Assembly (NCBI GenBank): GCA_021018995.1
Contig: CM037584.1
Coordinates: 51,960,811-52,024,810, forward strand
DNA: 64,000 nt
Source of the DNA: Chloranthus sessilifolius
Lineage: Eukaryota > Streptophyta > Magnoliopsida > Chloranthales > Chloranthaceae
Direction of reading: 5' to 3'
Made by a program: the position numbers and the translations under genes. Each line of letters starts with the position of its first letter. Position 1 is the stretch's first letter. Below the pieces are notes generated by a model. That model made no database searches. It saw nothing but the letters and a program-made list of their open reading frames with translations, and was not told the DNA's origin. This document shows, piece after piece, positions 11,181 to 22,239 of this stretch.

Positions 11181-11606
11181 CTACACAAAAAAAGATAATA
11201 TATATTTTTCTTTTATTGTTTATCGAGTAGGGTAGTAGGTTATTCAATAATGAGGACCCACAACCCTCAATACTATCAGATCAGGTCTATGGATGAAAAT
11301 CATTCCAGAACTCTGATTTAGAGTGTCAAAAAACCATTAAAGTCTCTAATTTTATCATATTAATGTGCATATTTTCTGTGCATAGGCACCAATATACCCC
11401 TTTATAATTAATGTGTGTCTACACCAATATACTGCGCAAATATGTCTATACTACTATATGAAACTACTGTTTAGGGGTTATTTAATACTTAACACTCTGT
11501 AGACAGCATACCTTTTCTTTGGCAGTAGGATATTAATGAAAGAGCGCCAGTTTTCTAGGAAAGATTCGGAGCAGCAGTAGCAACACAATAATAAAATCTG
11601 TCACCT

Positions 11607-11625
11607 ATATATATATATATATATA
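11607..11625. repeat. (TA)n microsatellite
   Basis: A short run of TA repeats between the TnpA-like and TnpD-like relics. Confidence 0.8.
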
Positions 11626-11790
11626 AGCAATTAATTTCTAATATGGGTTAAGCATATAGTAGTCAATTGTAAATGCATATATCTATTACCATCTTAACAA
11701 TTACAAACTTTCATTCATTTGAGCATTAGAATCTGATTCGTCTTCGTTATCAATTGAATTTTCTAAAGGATCTTGTTGCACATTAAGAGT

Positions 11791-14700
11791 TTATGGAGGT
11801 GCCTCAACAGTTGCACCAACCAAATCTTCTCTTATCCAATTAACAAAATCGTTCTCATATATATCAGAGTCACAAATTGAATGTTGATTCCCATATGGCA
11901 TGCTATCCAATAATGAGTCATTCACCCCACTCATATCAAACACGTCCCCGGGTTTATTCTTTACAACAACATGCCAATTTGGTTCCACAAGATATGGCAC
12001 ATAGAAAACCTTGTTGACTTGAGATGCCAAAACATACGATTTATCTGATAGTTCTTGACCAGAGAACAACAATTTTGTGAAATTTACTAATGTGAACGCT
12101 AACTCATTAGTCTTCACTCTATTGCCCTGTGTCTTTATATCAACACAATCACATTTAAACAAAACAAACTTGCGCCACTCATAATATCTCAACTCAATTA
12201 TATCCGTTAAACGACCACAATAGGTTATCTCTCCTGCAACGGGGCTTTTGTCCTTTACACTTGAATAGCTCGTAGTAGTTGCTGAGACCGCAACACCACT
12301 ATTCTAGATTTTAGCTCTCTTCTCCTTATCAATGGTTCAGAATTTATATCCATTGATGGTGTAAGTAGTAAGTCTTTACGCTAGAGAACTTGGACCTTGG
12401 GAGAGGAAATGGATTCATTCTGCCAACATAGTGGATGACTTTCGTAATAGGGCAACCTATTTAAAATGAGCATTAAGGTTAAAAAACTCCTAAGTTATTT
12501 TATAGTAAGGAATATGTTGAAATATAAATTATTAATACTTACATGTTTCTCAAACCATTTAATAAACCTTTGGTTGTGCATTTTATGCAATTCATGTGGA
12601 CTTGCCCTGCTGTGAGTCATCTTAAGATACCAAATGTGTTTTCTGCATAAAACATAAAATGTTTCTTAAATACATCATCCACCGAATTTTTAAACAATAA
12701 AGTTTTACATATATGTCATTTCTTACTTTAGGTAACTAATGACCTCAGGTTGAGAGATGTGCTTGCATCCATTCTATGTTTGAAAGTTTGAATGGTACGG
12801 CCCGCCTAATTGCATATTCTTCATTAATTCTTGCGGGGCGGTTTAGCCTTGCTTCAACGTTAGGTAAGTATCTCAAGCAGAATGTGAGACATTCTTCTGT
12901 AAGATATCCTTCTATAATAGATCTTTCATATTGAGCCCTATTACTCACATATGACTTCAAGGTATACAAGTATCTATACGTAAACAAAAGAAATCTGTGA
13001 GTGAAATCACATGCATACATATAATGAGAAACTTTAGATATTATATAACATACCTTTCGATCGAATACATCCATCGATAATGAACTGGTCCACCCAACAG
13101 TGCTTCCGAAGCCAAATGGATGGGTAAGTGCTCCATAAAATCAAAGAATGATAGTGGAAAAATACACTCTAAGTGGCAAAGCGTAACTGTAATGCGCTCC
13201 TCAAAGAGTATCAAATCCTCATTCTGGCAAGCTTTAGAGCATAATTCATGAAAGAAATTGCTCAACTCTATCAATATAGAAGTTACGTGTTTGGACAAAG
13301 TCTTCGAACAGCTAGAGAAAAAAATTGTTGCAAGATGACATGGGAATCATGACTTTTAAGTCTGGATATCTTACACTCACGCACATTAACGTGTCTTGCG
13401 ATATTAGAGGTGTAACGATATGGAATCTTCAAACTTTTCAACACAGTGCAAAACATCACTTTCTCACTTTTTACCATGGAGTAGCATGCAAGTGGAAGAT
13501 AAACTTTTTTGGGGGTAGCAATTGTGGATGAAGCTCTTTCTTTATACTCATGTGAGCCAAATCTTGACGCGCTTTCAAATTATCCTTCGATTTTCCTTCA
13601 ACATTTAACAAAGTCCCCAACAAATTATCACATACATTTTTCTCAATGTGCATCACATCTAGATTATGTCTAAGTATATTGTGCTCCCAATATGGTAACT
13701 CGAAGAATATACTTTTCTTCTTCTAATTATACGACATGATATTGTTCTCTGTAGTTCTTGATCTTTTCCTCAAAGGCTACTTTCCAAATTTGTGTGTATT
13801 ATTTTTTAATTGATTTAACACATTCAGCCCAGATAATGGAATAGGAGATGGTCTGACCTCCATAGTACCATCAAAAGAATATTTCTATGTTTGAAAGCGA
13901 TGATCTGAAGGTAAGAACCGTCGATGACCCATGTAACAATGTTTCCTACTATGCACTAGGTAATGGCTACATGTGTGCTTGTGGCATAAAGGACATGCCA
14001 ACTTTCCTTTCGTGCTCCAACCTGATAGCATGGCATAACCTCAGAAGTCACTGATGGTCTATAACAAGATTGCATGTAATTGAAAAATCTCATTCCTTGA
14101 TGCATCATATGTCTCCATCCCAAATTCTCATAATTCTTTTAATTCTTCTATTAGGGGCCTCAAATAAATATCAATGTCATTTTCAGGGCCAGCAGGTCCT
14201 GGTATAACCAAAGATAGTATCATGTTTGGTTGCTTCATGCACAACCATGGTGGCAAATTGTATGAAATCAATACCATAGGTCATGTACTATGTGCAATAC
14301 TCATTGTCCTAAATGGGTTGAAACCATCGCTCGCTAGCCCAAGTCTGACACTTCGAGGGTGCGATGTAAATGCTTGATTAATGATATCAAAATATTTCCA
14401 TGCAGGAGAATTTGCAGGATGCCTCAAAATTCCATCTTTTGTGCGACTCTCATCATGCCATCTCATGTCAAATGCAAATTTCGATGACATATATAATCTT
14501 TGTAGTCGTGGTTTTAAGGGAAAGTGTCGTATAATCTTGGCAGGACTCTTCTTTTTATCACGTTCTGAATGATCCTCTGGAGCCTTCCATCTTGAGGTAC
14601 CACAAATGTCACATGATTGCTTGTCGAAAGAATCTTTCCAATATAACATGCAATCATTGGGGCAAGCTTCGATTTTATTGTAGTTTAGTCACAAATCAGA

Positions 14701-15420
14701 AATTATCTTCTTGGTTTGAGTAAAACTACCTGACAACGTCGAGCCCTTAGGTATCACCTCTATTAACAAGTCAAGCAACATAGTGAATGACTTGTTTCTC
14801 CATCCACCGAGGCATTTAATATGTCATAGCCGAACAAAGAATGATAACTTTGTGTGTGATTTACACCCTGGATATAAATCTTGTTCTGCATCCTGTGCTA
14901 ATTTGTAAAATTTAGTAGCACTAGAGTTGGGTAGATCATTTGCTCCTTGTGTTAAACCATTTGAAAGTCCTTCTGGGTTTCTTAATCCAAATGCATCATT
15001 CAACATACCTCTCATGTCGTCAACAATATCATGTTGATCAACTTGATTGAATACTGCATAATCACTTGTCGAATTTGAATGAGGTATTTCCTCCCCATGA
15101 AAATACCATACAGTGTAATTTTGATCAATCTCATCACATACCATATGCTCATATGTTGTTTTCGAATCTTGAACTAGAACATTATTGCATTTAACACATG
15201 GACATTTCAACATCCCATTAGAAATTGCTCCACGAGCTTCAGCTAGCTCGATGAACTCTTCCACACCTTTAGTATACTCTAGAGAAGTCCTATTTTATAG
15301 ATACAAAAAAACATGTTTGCTTATAACCAAAGCATAGCATTAAAAAGCAAATTGATATGATTGAAAATGTAGAAATAAAGGTATACCTATGTTTCTGGAT
15401 CCAACTCCTATCCATCATGT
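11791..15420 (-). pseudogene. CACTA TnpD-like transposase gene, decayed
   Basis: The start M-M-D-R-S-W-I-Q-K-H-R is encoded by 15420-15389; a 99-bp GT-AG intron (15388-15290) follows, and the frame resumes in phase as T-S-L-E-Y-T-K-G-V-E-E-F. Domains in order: transposase-associated Zn-binding domain (about 15289-14824; CPCVKCNN), Tnp2 (about 14700-13900; CDICGTSRWK, HPANSPAWK, LGLASDGFNPFRTMS, GWSTKGKLACPLC), DUF4218 (about 13656-12745; MHIEKNVCDNLLGTLL) and DUF4216 (12192-11791; FVLFKCDCVD, LVNFTKLL, ASQVNKVFYVPY, WHVVVKNKPGDVFDM). This is the catalytic transposase of CACTA elements, acting in the nucleus. It is broken: in-frame TGA codons occur after SFFVRL (14824) and after KKIISDL, there are stops in the Tnp2 region, and frames change between blocks. 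The domain order is complete, so decay rather than deletion has killed it. Confidence 0.85.
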
Positions 15421-16282
15421 GAACTTTTGGATTTGATATCTCCAACTTCTTCGTTAAATGTTCTGAAAACTCTAAGATAAAGTTATGTATTAGGGATAAG
15501 AAAAAATAGCACTCATGTCCTAAAGAATGATTGATTGATTTTTCAAAGGAATCAAATGAGTGACAAAATAGTCGTGGGGGTTCTAATGTGAAGGAAAGAG
15601 TGGGTTTATAGCTTCAATTCTCAATAGCTATAATCTATTGAACTCGATGAATGAGGTCCATTGATTTAATTTGGCACATTGCCTAAGTCCATTTGAGCCA
15701 TTGGATTAGTCCACTATTAACTACGAGCCAAATTCAACTATAGGTAAAAGGGTTCATGCAGCGACAAGATGCTTTGGATCTTGGCCTATCACAATTCCAA
15801 GTGGCACACAAGTGGACAAAAGTCCACTCTTGACCACATGGAGGGATAAGAAGGTGGGTCAAAGAGGTTCAACCCACTTGGGTGCCCAAGAACTTTTCCC
15901 CTTTTCCCATGCCATGTGGTGTGAGAGATAGACTTGGAAAGAGTAGAGAGGACACATGTCATTTGTGTCCCTTCTCTTCTCCATATATGCACTCATCTCT
16001 CTCTCACTCTCTGTTCCTGTCATTCCCATGCATAGTCCACCCTCTTTCAGGTTCAAGAATTCAAGAGTCAAGTTCATCATAGACTCATCTTTGTCCAATA
16101 GGTTCAATAGTTCAAAAGTCAAGTTTATCAAGTCCCATGTGTTCAATGGGTTCAAAAGTTCAAGAGTAAACTTTATAAAGATTCAGTCAAAAGTCCAAGT
16201 CTGCTTCAACTTCAAAATCTTTCAAAAGATCCAATTCTAATTCAAGTTCAAAACATCTCAAAGGGTCCAAAAGCTCTCATGT

Positions 16283-16392
16283 ATAACCGATAGACAAAGC
16301 GCTAAATCTAATTACGCATGCGGGTTAAAAAATTTAGCCCTTTCCTGACGGGTTAAGTGGCTTTGCCACTAAAAGCCCAAAATTTTGTAGTG
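16283..16392. mobile_element. CACTA right-hand subterminal block and terminus
   Basis: The block shares an order of motifs with 19773-19885: taaccgata, gcgctaaatct, a variable acgc/gcgc step, ttagccctttcc, ttaagtgg, ttgccactaaaa, then caaaattttgtagtg. TAGTG at 16388-16392 is the inverted CACTA end; the next triplet is acc. Confidence 0.8.
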
Positions 16393-18344
16393 ACCACTAG
16401 CACTATCTTCCATTGTTGCTTTATCCGAACAACCCAGGTGTATATATGCAGCAACAATTAGCATATTTTTTGTGCTCATTGTCATATAAAAAAAGTATAC
16501 ATTATGTGCACGAGATTATAGGATACAACAGTGAATTGTATACTTCATCAATCAAAGTGAGATATCAAAATAAGTAGTGAATGAGACTCCCCAAGAGAAA
16601 TAGAACAAATGTAGTTGATATCCACATTAGACCTAATAAACAATTAATTGACACTGTCTTTAGCCCATAAATCTGGAACCTCATTCACCTTCCAATGAAC
16701 TAGGTCATAAAACAAACCACAACAGTGGGGCATCAATGATCGTTGACTTTACAATTAAAAGTGAATTGATAAACTTGCTGACAGTTAGGTTAACAAATGC
16801 ATTACAACCTGAAAGAATCATCTATGGATAAAAGTTAAAACTTACAAGCTCATAGAGGCTAAAAACCAATGAAATACAAATGTATTACAAACAACCAGAG
16901 TTACATTTAATGTGGACCTAGTTAGGTTTTGATTCACAGGTGGCTGGCGCCATATTGGGTGTATGTGGTGTTAGAAACCATAGATGGACTCTAGGCTTAG
17001 TGGTTTTAAGGAAAAATCTACCAAGATTCAAGTATATGGTGATAAATGAATGCATGTCCTTTTTATTTGATTTTAAATTAGTTTATATATCATTTGAGAT
17101 GCATGATAAGTTTAGTGATGTGATTAAACCTTTTAACCGCTTTTTCTAGATAATTTTCATCATCAATTAGACATGCATGTGTAGGAAATGTAGGATCTTC
17201 TCAAAAGATCTAAGTTTTTGACTTATATTGATATTCTAGCTAGTATAATCATGAATTTGAATGAATGATATAGAAATTTTATTTTTATTACATGAAAACT
17301 ATTTAGGAATGATTATTATCATGCATTAAAACTATATTTTTAGTGGTGTTAGATCTTGCATGTGATAGATTGAAGATGGATGTTTAATTTCTGTAATTTC
17401 TTAAAACAGTTTTTAAGGGTCATTTTGGTAGGATATTTCATTAATAAATAATTCGAATTAAATTCTATAAAAACTCATACATTATGAAATCAGTAACATG
17501 CATACATTTTTCTAGTATAAAACTCTTATAACTCTAAGTAGAAAAGCCTACATAGATTCAAGATCAGGCTTATGCATTGCAGCCATGACTCAATTGAACA
17601 GATTTCATGATAGACATCTGCCCTGAAATCTGAGAATGGTGCTTAATCCTTAGATTTTTGTGTCAGCAATTAAGTTGTTGAAGATTTATCAAGGTTTCCA
17701 TCAATATATAATGCATAAAAGTTCACCAAGTGGTTTAAAAGTTATGGCCAAATTAAGAGGCTGGCCGGAACTCTACAGTGTAAAAACTGCAGAATTATGG
17801 GTCATTTTGCAGAAAATGCCCTGATCGCAATCTAGGGCTGATCTTTGATCGATTCCATCTCTAAGGTCGGCACAATTCGGATAAATTCGGAGAAAATTCT
17901 GGGGTATTTTTTAGGGGGTTTTGACCCATCAAAGCAAAGCCATACATGTATATTTGAAAATATTAAAATTCCATGGGGATTAGATAAGAAAATTTAGAAG
18001 GATCCATCCATTTGGCACCATATGCCAACTGACGGCATAAGCTATGTTTGGCAACACTCCCTGCTTGCAACGAGTTTGCTAATTGCATGGGGAGCTAATA
18101 GAGATCGGTTGCGGAGCAAGGGGCACTAAAAGAGGGTCGTAGCATTGGTTTTGTTAGAGTGGGAATAACTCGCTCTGGCAGGGTGCAAGCGGGGCACTGG
18201 CGTGTTTGTCCGTCGCATTGCAAACACAACCATAATCACCAGGTCGGCGTTCTGCAAGGTTTAAATTCAACCAAAAAAAAAAAGGACAAGTTTGTCGAAA
18301 AATTGAAGAAAAAATGGCAAGTTTGTGAAAAAAATGTGCATTAA
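16393..18344. other. Intergenic, no supported gene
   Basis: AT-rich sequence between the CACTA end and a MITE relic. Only short frames, none with a known domain. Confidence 0.5.
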
Positions 18345-18487
18345 AGCAGTTCACACATCTATGTTACGTGCACTGACTTCCATGCATTGGAAGTCCGTGC
18401 ATGTCGTCTTGCAGCTACACATACGTGTGAAACTCCTTGTCCACCTATCACCCATGATGAGTGGACACTCATTTGTAGACTAACTCA
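18345..18487. mobile_element. Truncated copy of the 44173-44339 hairpin MITE
   Basis: It contains the central hairpin 'gacttccatgcattggaagtccgtgcatg' region and the right end 'agtggacactcatttgtagactaactc', both also found at 44173-44339. The left inverted repeat has been replaced by diverged sequence, so the copy is partial. Confidence 0.65.
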
Positions 18488-18637
18488 AGATCTTAAGCCA
18501 TGCAACCACCACCATGTTGATGGAATGTATGGCCAACTCCTTTAACAAAATTTGAAGGTCTATAAACCATAAATAGCCATGCAGTACCATTTTGATTTGA
18601 ACGATTGACCAACTCCTCAACACAAGCTAAAGGGAAA

Positions 18638-18925
18638 TAGGGATGCTTGTTTTGAACTGAAAATATAAACCGCCTGAAAAAACGAATCGGATCAAAACTG
18701 ACCTAAAGCCGAAAAAATCGAAACTGATTCCAATCGCTTAAGTTCCAATTTTGGGTGCCAAAAAGTTGGGAAGGTTTAGAAAATCGACCCAAAACCAGAA
18801 AACAAAAATGACGAAAAAAAACAGAAACTGAACCAATTTGTTTGGTTTGATTTCATTTCAGTCTAAACCAACCCGAAAACCAAAATTTGGTTTCAGTTTC
18901 GATTAACCAAATCTACACCTCAAAA
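18638..18925. repeat. hAT-like relic related to 33487-34014
   Basis: A segment dominated by 'aaaccgaaac', 'gaaaccaaa' and 'ggtttcagtttcg' phrases, as in the hAT element at 33487-34014. It starts near 'tagggatgc' and ends near 'ctacacctc'. The termini are weak and no target duplication was secured. Confidence 0.35.
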
Positions 18926-19504
18926 GGGAGCAACAATAAATGACCAGCCAATACCATGTTCATGGCCTGATTGGCTAACTCCTCAACACAATTTGAAGGG
19001 CAACAAATAAAAAAATACTTGCGCCTAATTTTCCAAGATATACCAGCAACTTCAATCTTTAGAACCTACCAAAAAAATGAAAAAAGAAAAGAGAAGCAAA
19101 TTGAAAGCCACAAGGGTTTTACCAGGGATCAAAATCTTGGTTGTCCGATATGTGTATTTGCCAACATTATTTGCACAAAGCATCTTCAACATCATACAAA
19201 TAAGCAAAAAAATTCATTTAAAAATTGAATGAAAAATAAAAATCGTGCAATTTAAATTTATAATGCAAAAGTAAAAGGAAAAATGTAAATTTATCATCTA
19301 TTAGTTTATTATGGATGCTAATAACTAAACCCCTAAAAATGATTGATTTTCATAATATTGAATATTTGAATCCGTAACCCTAATATAAACCCTTATTTAT
19401 AATGCCAAAATGTTTTATCCTAGATCATAGATTATAGATCTGAGCCTTTGAGACGGTTCATGAAGATGAGAGAAGATAGATAATAATAATAAAAAAAAAA
19501 AATA

Positions 19505-19885
19505 CTTATCGAGTTGCCGAAGGAGGCTGTGGAGCGACTGCGAGGGAGATTAGAGTTGTGGCGATGGAGATTAGAGTAGTGGCGATGGATATTACAACAG
19601 CGGCGATGGAGCAGAGGCGACGAAGATTGATTGGCGATGGAGCGATTGGCGATGGAATGATGGAAGGGTTTGAAAGAGGATGGACGATGGAAGACGAAGG
19701 GTTGTGAGAAAAGTTCTATGTTTTTAGAAGGAAACGCAATTTAAATGAAAGAAAAGCTAAAATGCTCTCATTTAACCGATAGCGCCAAATCTAACAACGC
19801 GCGCGCTAAAAATTTGCCCTTTCCCGATGAATTAAGTGGTTTTGCCGCTAAAACATTGCCGCTAAAAATCCAAAATTTTGTAGTG
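19505..19885. mobile_element. CACTA right end with 'gcgatggag' subterminal repeats
   Basis: TAGTG at 19881-19885 closes a conserved subterminal block (19773-19885). Immediately inside are repeated 'ggcgatgga' and 'gcgatggagca' motifs (19550-19660), consistent with transposase-binding subterminal repeats. No matching left end lies between 16392 and here, so the element is truncated or interrupted. The flanking triplet is gta. Confidence 0.65.
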
Positions 19886-19889
19886 GTAG

Positions 19890-21420
19890 TATTTTTACAG
19901 CCATGTCTTGAAAGCATTTTTTGCTTAATAGTATATATTGGTTGCCAAAGCTGGTCAGCCTGGCCCAGTTCATTTGCATTTATATAACCTATCCACCTTA
20001 CCAGGAAATTCATTTATTATTTTACATGCATCTAGGTGTCCAAGTTGAACCTTCAAATGTGCTCATATAACCTATATACATTGTCTATTTTTAAATAACA
20101 GCAAGTTCCTGAAGAGATCTAAATTTCTTTTTGGACCAGTAATAAGCAAGATTTTATGTAAGAAAAGGAAGAACGGTACAAACAGCGAAGTGCGTAGAGC
20201 CCCAACATAAACAAACCAGTAAGACCAAGGATACAAAGAGTCTTATTTGCTCAAGTGAGCCGGCAAATGCCTTAGCCCAATAAGTTCTCAGATCCTCTCC
20301 ACTTATCGCTACAAGTAGAGGAGAGGTCCAAGCTCATCCAACAATCTAATTTTTTATCCTTTCTTTAGTCGGCGGATTATACCTATGCATACTCTGTCAA
20401 TCCTAACTAATTAGATGCTCCACAAAACAGCAATCAACACCAACCTCCAAAGGTTTTTTCCTTGCTGAGTAATTGGATCCGATCCCTACTGTGCTGGGAC
20501 ATTGTGAAACGAATAGGGAAGGCCCCAGTTCATCCCAAATAACCTCATGGAAATGCCCAAATCTGATATGTTGCCAACGAGTGATGTAAGGCCCTGTTTC
20601 GGGCAACATTGCTTTCGCAATCTGATTACTGCAAAAGTGAGAATCCGGAAGCGTGTTTAGCCAGCTTGCAGAATCTCATCCAATTCACTCCGTACTTCTC
20701 TTTAATGTTCATGATCGAATTAACTGAAATTTCCCATGAGGAATATCAAAGATTAATATATTAGACATATTATAAAATAATTATTCTGATATTCCAAAAG
20801 GAAGATGGATGAACACAACTATATTACTCCAACTAGAAACAAATGTTTAAAAAAATCAATTCCAATTGAACCGTTAAACTATTTTTTGGGGGTCAAGGCA
20901 TAGCAAGGATTTTCTTCTTGTGAGAGGTTAGCTATGGTCGATAGATTTTAATATTTGGGAAACTGATATATGGTGGACTGCATACAACAAAGAGCCCTTA
21001 ATTTCTTGTTTGAAATTAAATATAGGCCTCTAAAACAAAGCCATCAAGAAATAGATACTCAGATCTCTCTCTCACAGCCGAAAGGAGAGTCACAAAATAA
21101 ATAAACTAATTTATAAATAAAATAAAATAAATAAATAAAGAAGAAACCCTAATAAGAAGTAAGAAGAAATGTCAACCCAAATCCATAATAAACCAAAAAA
21201 TAAAAAACTACCCATTAATCATATAAACTCCATTACCAGAAGCTGAAAATAAATCTTTAAAAAAAAAAAAATCATCATCAAAATAAAACACAAGATCATC
21301 AACTTGAAGGGCATAAAAATAATGGTTATTTTGTATAAAAAATACAATGATAGCCCTAAAATAATTAACAAATACATAGTTCACAGAACCCATAAAAAGG
21401 AATAAAGAGTTCATAGAAAT
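19890..21420. other. Intergenic, no supported gene
   Basis: AT-rich sequence with short A-rich tracts (for example 21100-21300). No coding series was recognised on either strand. Confidence 0.5.
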
Positions 21421-21429
21421 TATCAGCTC

Positions 21430-22034
21430 CTAATTTTGTCAAAGCAGAAGCGATGGAGAGCGATTGGGGAAGAAGCTGAAATGTTGATCGTGAGAATATT
21501 AGAGCGATTGGGGAAGAAGATGAAGCCACATAATATTAGAGCAGAGGCAATGGAGATTCGGAGGAAGCAGAGTTGGATTTCACGTTCCAATAATAGCTCC
21601 TTTTGAGGTATTTGTTATGTAAGTGCCTTGTCATAGACTACCTTCCGCAATGAGCTTCCATCACAATTATCATTCCCGTTTGATGGATGTCTTCAAGTTT
21701 TCATACCCCTAATCTAGCTTCATTCAACGACTTCATGATGATGTCCAACTAATCCAGTGAGATTTGTGCCTGCCGTCCGATCCACCTCAAAAATAGTTGG
21801 CATAATTTCTCCACAATATGGAGAGTGATTGGGGAAGAGAGCGGGGAAGAAGAGGAAACATCTGAGAACTTCCTTTTGATGTTTTGCAAAAAAATAGAAG
21901 TTAAAAATTTCTATACGACTTAAAAGGGATTTAATTAGCTAGAAAACCGCCGGCGCCAATATGCGCGCCCAAAATTTTGGGCTTTGTCCGCGGCTTAAGT
22001 TGATTTGCCGCTAAAAGTCCCAAATTTTGTAGTG
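21430..22034. mobile_element. CACTA right end
   Basis: TAGTG at 22030-22034 closes a block with gccggcgcc, gcgcgccc, aaattttgggctttg, ggcttaag and ttgccgctaaaa, homologous to the other two CACTA ends. Repeated 'gcgattggggaagaag' motifs precede it (21450-21530 and 21820-21850). No left end was found nearby. Confidence 0.65.
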
Positions 22035-22042
22035 TCTCCATT

Positions 22043-22044
<2 letters not shown>

Positions 22045-22103
<59 letters not shown>
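22045..22103. repeat. (CT)n microsatellite
   Basis: About 58 bp of CT repeats starting 10 bp outside the CACTA terminus at 22034. On the minus strand it produces a false Arg-Glu repeat frame. Confidence 0.95.
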
Positions 22104-22106
<3 letters not shown>

Positions 22107-22239
22107 GTGTAACTTAGCCCAATCACAACAGCAACCCACCCTTGAAACCTATTGGGCTTTGTACCGTCTCTCTCCTTCTCCATCATCTTCTTCTTTGGAT
22201 AGCACCATATAGCTACAATGGCAAACATAGCCAAGCAGC

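Larger units (their letters stand above)
7365..16392 (-). mobile_element. CACTA (En/Spm) DNA transposon, decayed
   Basis: The two genes of a CACTA element lie head to tail on the minus strand (TnpD 15420-11791, TnpA 11180-7961). The 5' end of the element is the inverted terminus at 16388-16392 (plus strand ...TTTTGTAGTG), preceded by a subterminal block (16283-16392) shared with two other CACTA ends at 19885 and 22034. The left boundary is uncertain: 7365 is the best candidate but the target triplets do not match. About 9 kb is a normal size for an autonomous element. Stops, frameshifts and insertions show that it can no longer move by itself. Confidence 0.65.
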
